DNA of 64,000 bases, taken from positions 161,971-225,970 of the forward strand of contig JARWZO010000010.1 in the NCBI GenBank assembly GCA_029866325.1, in the 5' to 3' direction. This document shows positions 62,651 to 64,000 of this stretch, piece by piece. The translations under genes were made by a program, and so were the position numbers. Numbering within the stretch: the first letter of the stretch is position 1; each line of letters opens with the position of its first letter. The notes beneath the pieces are model-generated. The model was not told the DNA's origin and made no database searches. It saw nothing but the letters and a program-made list of their open reading frames with translations. The DNA is from Fluviicola sp. (GTDB lineage: Bacteria > Bacteroidota > Bacteroidia > Flavobacteriales_D > Crocinitomicaceae).

Positions 62651-62750
62651 GTTGCACATGTGCAACTGCTTTGCGTTCTTTGCGCCTTTTCGCGGTGCTT
62701 ATTTAACGCCAAGGCGCAAAGAACGCAAAGCTTAGTCTGCTAGCAGACTA
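62651..62750. repeat. Triple palindrome element
   Basis: Three structures in 100 bp: GTTGCACATGTGCAAC (62651-62666), a 21-bp perfect inverted repeat beginning GCTTTGCGTTCTTTGCGCCT (62668-62688 with 62711-62731, 22-nt loop), and TAGTCTGCTAGCAGACTA (62733-62750). No ORF. About 270 bp of plain spacer then leads to the TDO gene. Confidence 0.8.
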
Positions 62751-62992
62751 AATCAATCAATCAAAATACTTTGTAGTATCGTATTAGAGAACATTCAAGT
62801 CGGGTTTGATTTCAAAATGGAATTCGGGTGTTCGGAATACGCGTCAGCCTGAGGATGATCCCGAACATCAAAACATTGACCGGCAGATATTTCACAAAAA
62901 CACACCAAAAGACGAGGAATAAAAACACGCTAAAAGTTTAGTAATGTGATAAATTTCACAAATTTGTTTACTATTTATACATGGGTTTGATT

Positions 62993-63000
62993 TACTTTTG
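62993..63000 (+). promoter_or_regulatory. Bacteroidota -7 box of the TDO gene
   Basis: TACTTTTG 18 bp before the ATG at 63019, the same spacing as for gltX. Confidence 0.65.
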
Positions 63001-63018
63001 CCTAAACGGCAAATTAGT

Positions 63019-63969
63019 ATGGAATTATCACCTGAGGTACAGCAACGTCTGATGCTCCTCAAAGAAAAATACGACGCGCAGGGTCAAGACCTGTTGCCTT
63101 ATCTGGATGGTTTATTGCATGCAAAAACGGTCAATTACTGGGATTATATTCAAGTAGATACCTTATTGTCACTTCAGAAAACGTCAACTGATTTTCCGGA
63201 TGAAACCATTTTTGTGGTGTATCATCAGATCACGGAATTATACTTTAAACTGGCGCTGCACGAGTTTAAACAATTGGGTGAGCAAGAGAACATGACTGCG
63301 CCGTTTTTCATTTCGCGTGTGAAACGGATCAATCGCTATTTCGAAGCATTGACCAAGAGTTTTGAAATCATGATCGACGGCATGGAACGCGAGCAGTTTT
63401 TGAAATTCCGAATGACCTTGCATCCCGCCTCGGGCTTTCAATCGGCGCAATACCGAAAAATCGAAATCTGCTCAACTGATTTCTTGCAACTCACCCACAA
63501 AGACGTACGCGCAACATTTAGCGGTGATGAGCCGATTGACCAATTGTTTGAAAACGTGTACTGGAAAGAAGGAGCAACCGACGCAGAAACAGGCAAAAAA
63601 ACCCTAGCATTGGAAGATTTTGAACGTCGCTACAAATACGAGTTCATCGAACTGGCCGAAGAGCAACGGACTAAGAATTTGTGGCAATGTTACCTGCGTC
63701 TTTCACCTGAAGAACAAAATCAGCTGGAAGTAATTCAGGTAATGAAACAAAACGACATCAATGTGAATGTAAACTGGCCGTTGATGCATTATAAGTCGGC
63801 GGTGAAATACTTACAACAAAACCAAGGCGACATTCCTGCAACGGGTGGAACCAACTGGCAAAAATACTTACCTCCGCGTTTCCAAAAACGCATTTTTTAT
63901 CCACTCTTGTGGTCGGAAGAAGAAGTAGAACAATGGGGGAAATCATGGGTGGAATCGGTGTTGGCTTAA
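63019..63969 (+). CDS. kynA: Tryptophan 2,3-dioxygenase
   Basis: 316 residues from ATG 63019 (TTG 62998 falls in the promoter box). Heme enzyme opening the indole ring of tryptophan to N-formylkynurenine. YHQITELYFKLALHEF carries the active-site His, FLKFRMTLHPASGFQSAQYR is the TDO substrate/heme loop, and NWPLMHYKSAVKYL holds the probable heme-ligand His. Slightly long helical linker, otherwise typical. No other kynurenine genes are in the window, which ends 31 bp later. Confidence 0.94.
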   Translation: MELSPEVQQRLMLLKEKYDAQGQDLLPYLDGLLHAKTVNYWDYIQVDTLLSLQKTSTDFPDETIFVVYHQITELYFKLALHEFKQLGEQENMTAPFFISRVKRINRYFEALTKSFEIMIDGMEREQFLKFRMTLHPASGFQSAQYRKIEICSTDFLQLTHKDVRATFSGDEPIDQLFENVYWKEGATDAETGKKTLALEDFERRYKYEFIELAEEQRTKNLWQCYLRLSPEEQNQLEVIQVMKQNDINVNVNWPLMHYKSAVKYLQQNQGDIPATGGTNWQKYLPPRFQKRIFYPLLWSEEEVEQWGKSWVESVLA

Positions 63970-64000
63970 GTTGAACCTTCCAAAGGGAAAAAGATTTTAT

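Overview
The window looks like a chromosomal segment of a Flavobacteriales-type Bacteroidota, plausibly close to Crocinitomicaceae/Fluviicola (lineage is inference). Direct signs are several secreted proteins with type IX secretion (T9SS) C-terminal sorting domains, start-proximal TAnnTTTG promoter boxes, an MnmG/YbeY/anti-sigma-kinase/DUF4175 cluster typical of the phylum, a long three-domain IspG, a LemA + DUF2207 pair and a FeoA-FeoB-Cys-rich protein operon. Most of the content is core housekeeping. I see no prophage, transposase, integrase or CRISPR array.

Layout. 0-6.3 kb: end of a secreted CotH-type protein, tRNA-Leu, and three exported proteins (a six-fold Cys repeat protein, a WG-repeat/TonB-C protein, a small hypothetical). 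6.3-9.3 kb: an RNA-repair cassette (RNA ligase + HD-Pnk end-healing enzyme) and an outer-membrane-like protein, lying between two 80-bp direct copies of the 3' end of the preceding gene. 9.3-16.6 kb: carbamoyltransferase, lipoprotein, Fic enzyme with a 41-bp-period operator-like array, MetG, PIN-PhoH. 16.6-25.5 kb: repeat-rich spacer, T9SS cargo protein and TonB receptor, HExxH protein, dicarboxylate symporter, exonuclease VII subunits split by a T9SS cargo gene. 25.6-32.6 kb: Feo iron uptake, a 54-residue membrane protein, LemA/DUF2207, S4 and MmcQ/YjbR proteins. 32.8-36.2 kb: a GH64-like protein and IspG. 36.3-43.4 kb: leftward cluster methyltransferase-MnmG-YbeY-HATPase-DUF4175 with a cluster of parS sites. 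43.8-47.9 kb: GltX, FolB, tRNA-Cys, LytTR regulator, a 650-bp AT-rich spacer with DnaA-box-like sites, RpiB. 47.9-64 kb: M28 peptidase, TlpA-like protein, sigma/anti-sigma pair, RNase R, ferritin, a giant propeller-adenylate cyclase-HD protein, a TPR-SpoIIE phosphatase, DUF3108 protein and tryptophan 2,3-dioxygenase.

Main points. Two perfect parS sites (TGTTTCACGTGAAACA) and two near-matches at 37.2-39.2 kb mark an origin-proximal region; the 46.9-47.5 kb spacer, with TTATCCACA, TTATTCACA and repeated TTAATAA-type units, is a candidate oriC. The best candidates for less-described biology are (i) the anti-sigma-like membrane protein at 51.3 kb whose periplasmic end resembles a T9SS type B sorting domain, suggesting a secretion-status or surface sensor; (ii) the RNA-repair cassette bracketed by 80-bp repeats that differ only at synonymous sites; (iii) the one-chain receptor carrying both an adenylate cyclase and an HD domain; (iv) the Fic gene with its iterated operator; and (v) a 266-bp element with terminal inverted repeats in front of gltX.

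Intergenic DNA is unusually rich in palindromes. Families seen include GTAATATTGC-type palindromes, a 160-bp AGTCCCG/CGGGACT-bounded element, a CTCCCAC-bounded element, a CCCCTC-rich double hairpin and a triple palindrome at 62.7 kb. All homology assignments rest on recognising motifs by eye; no database search was run.
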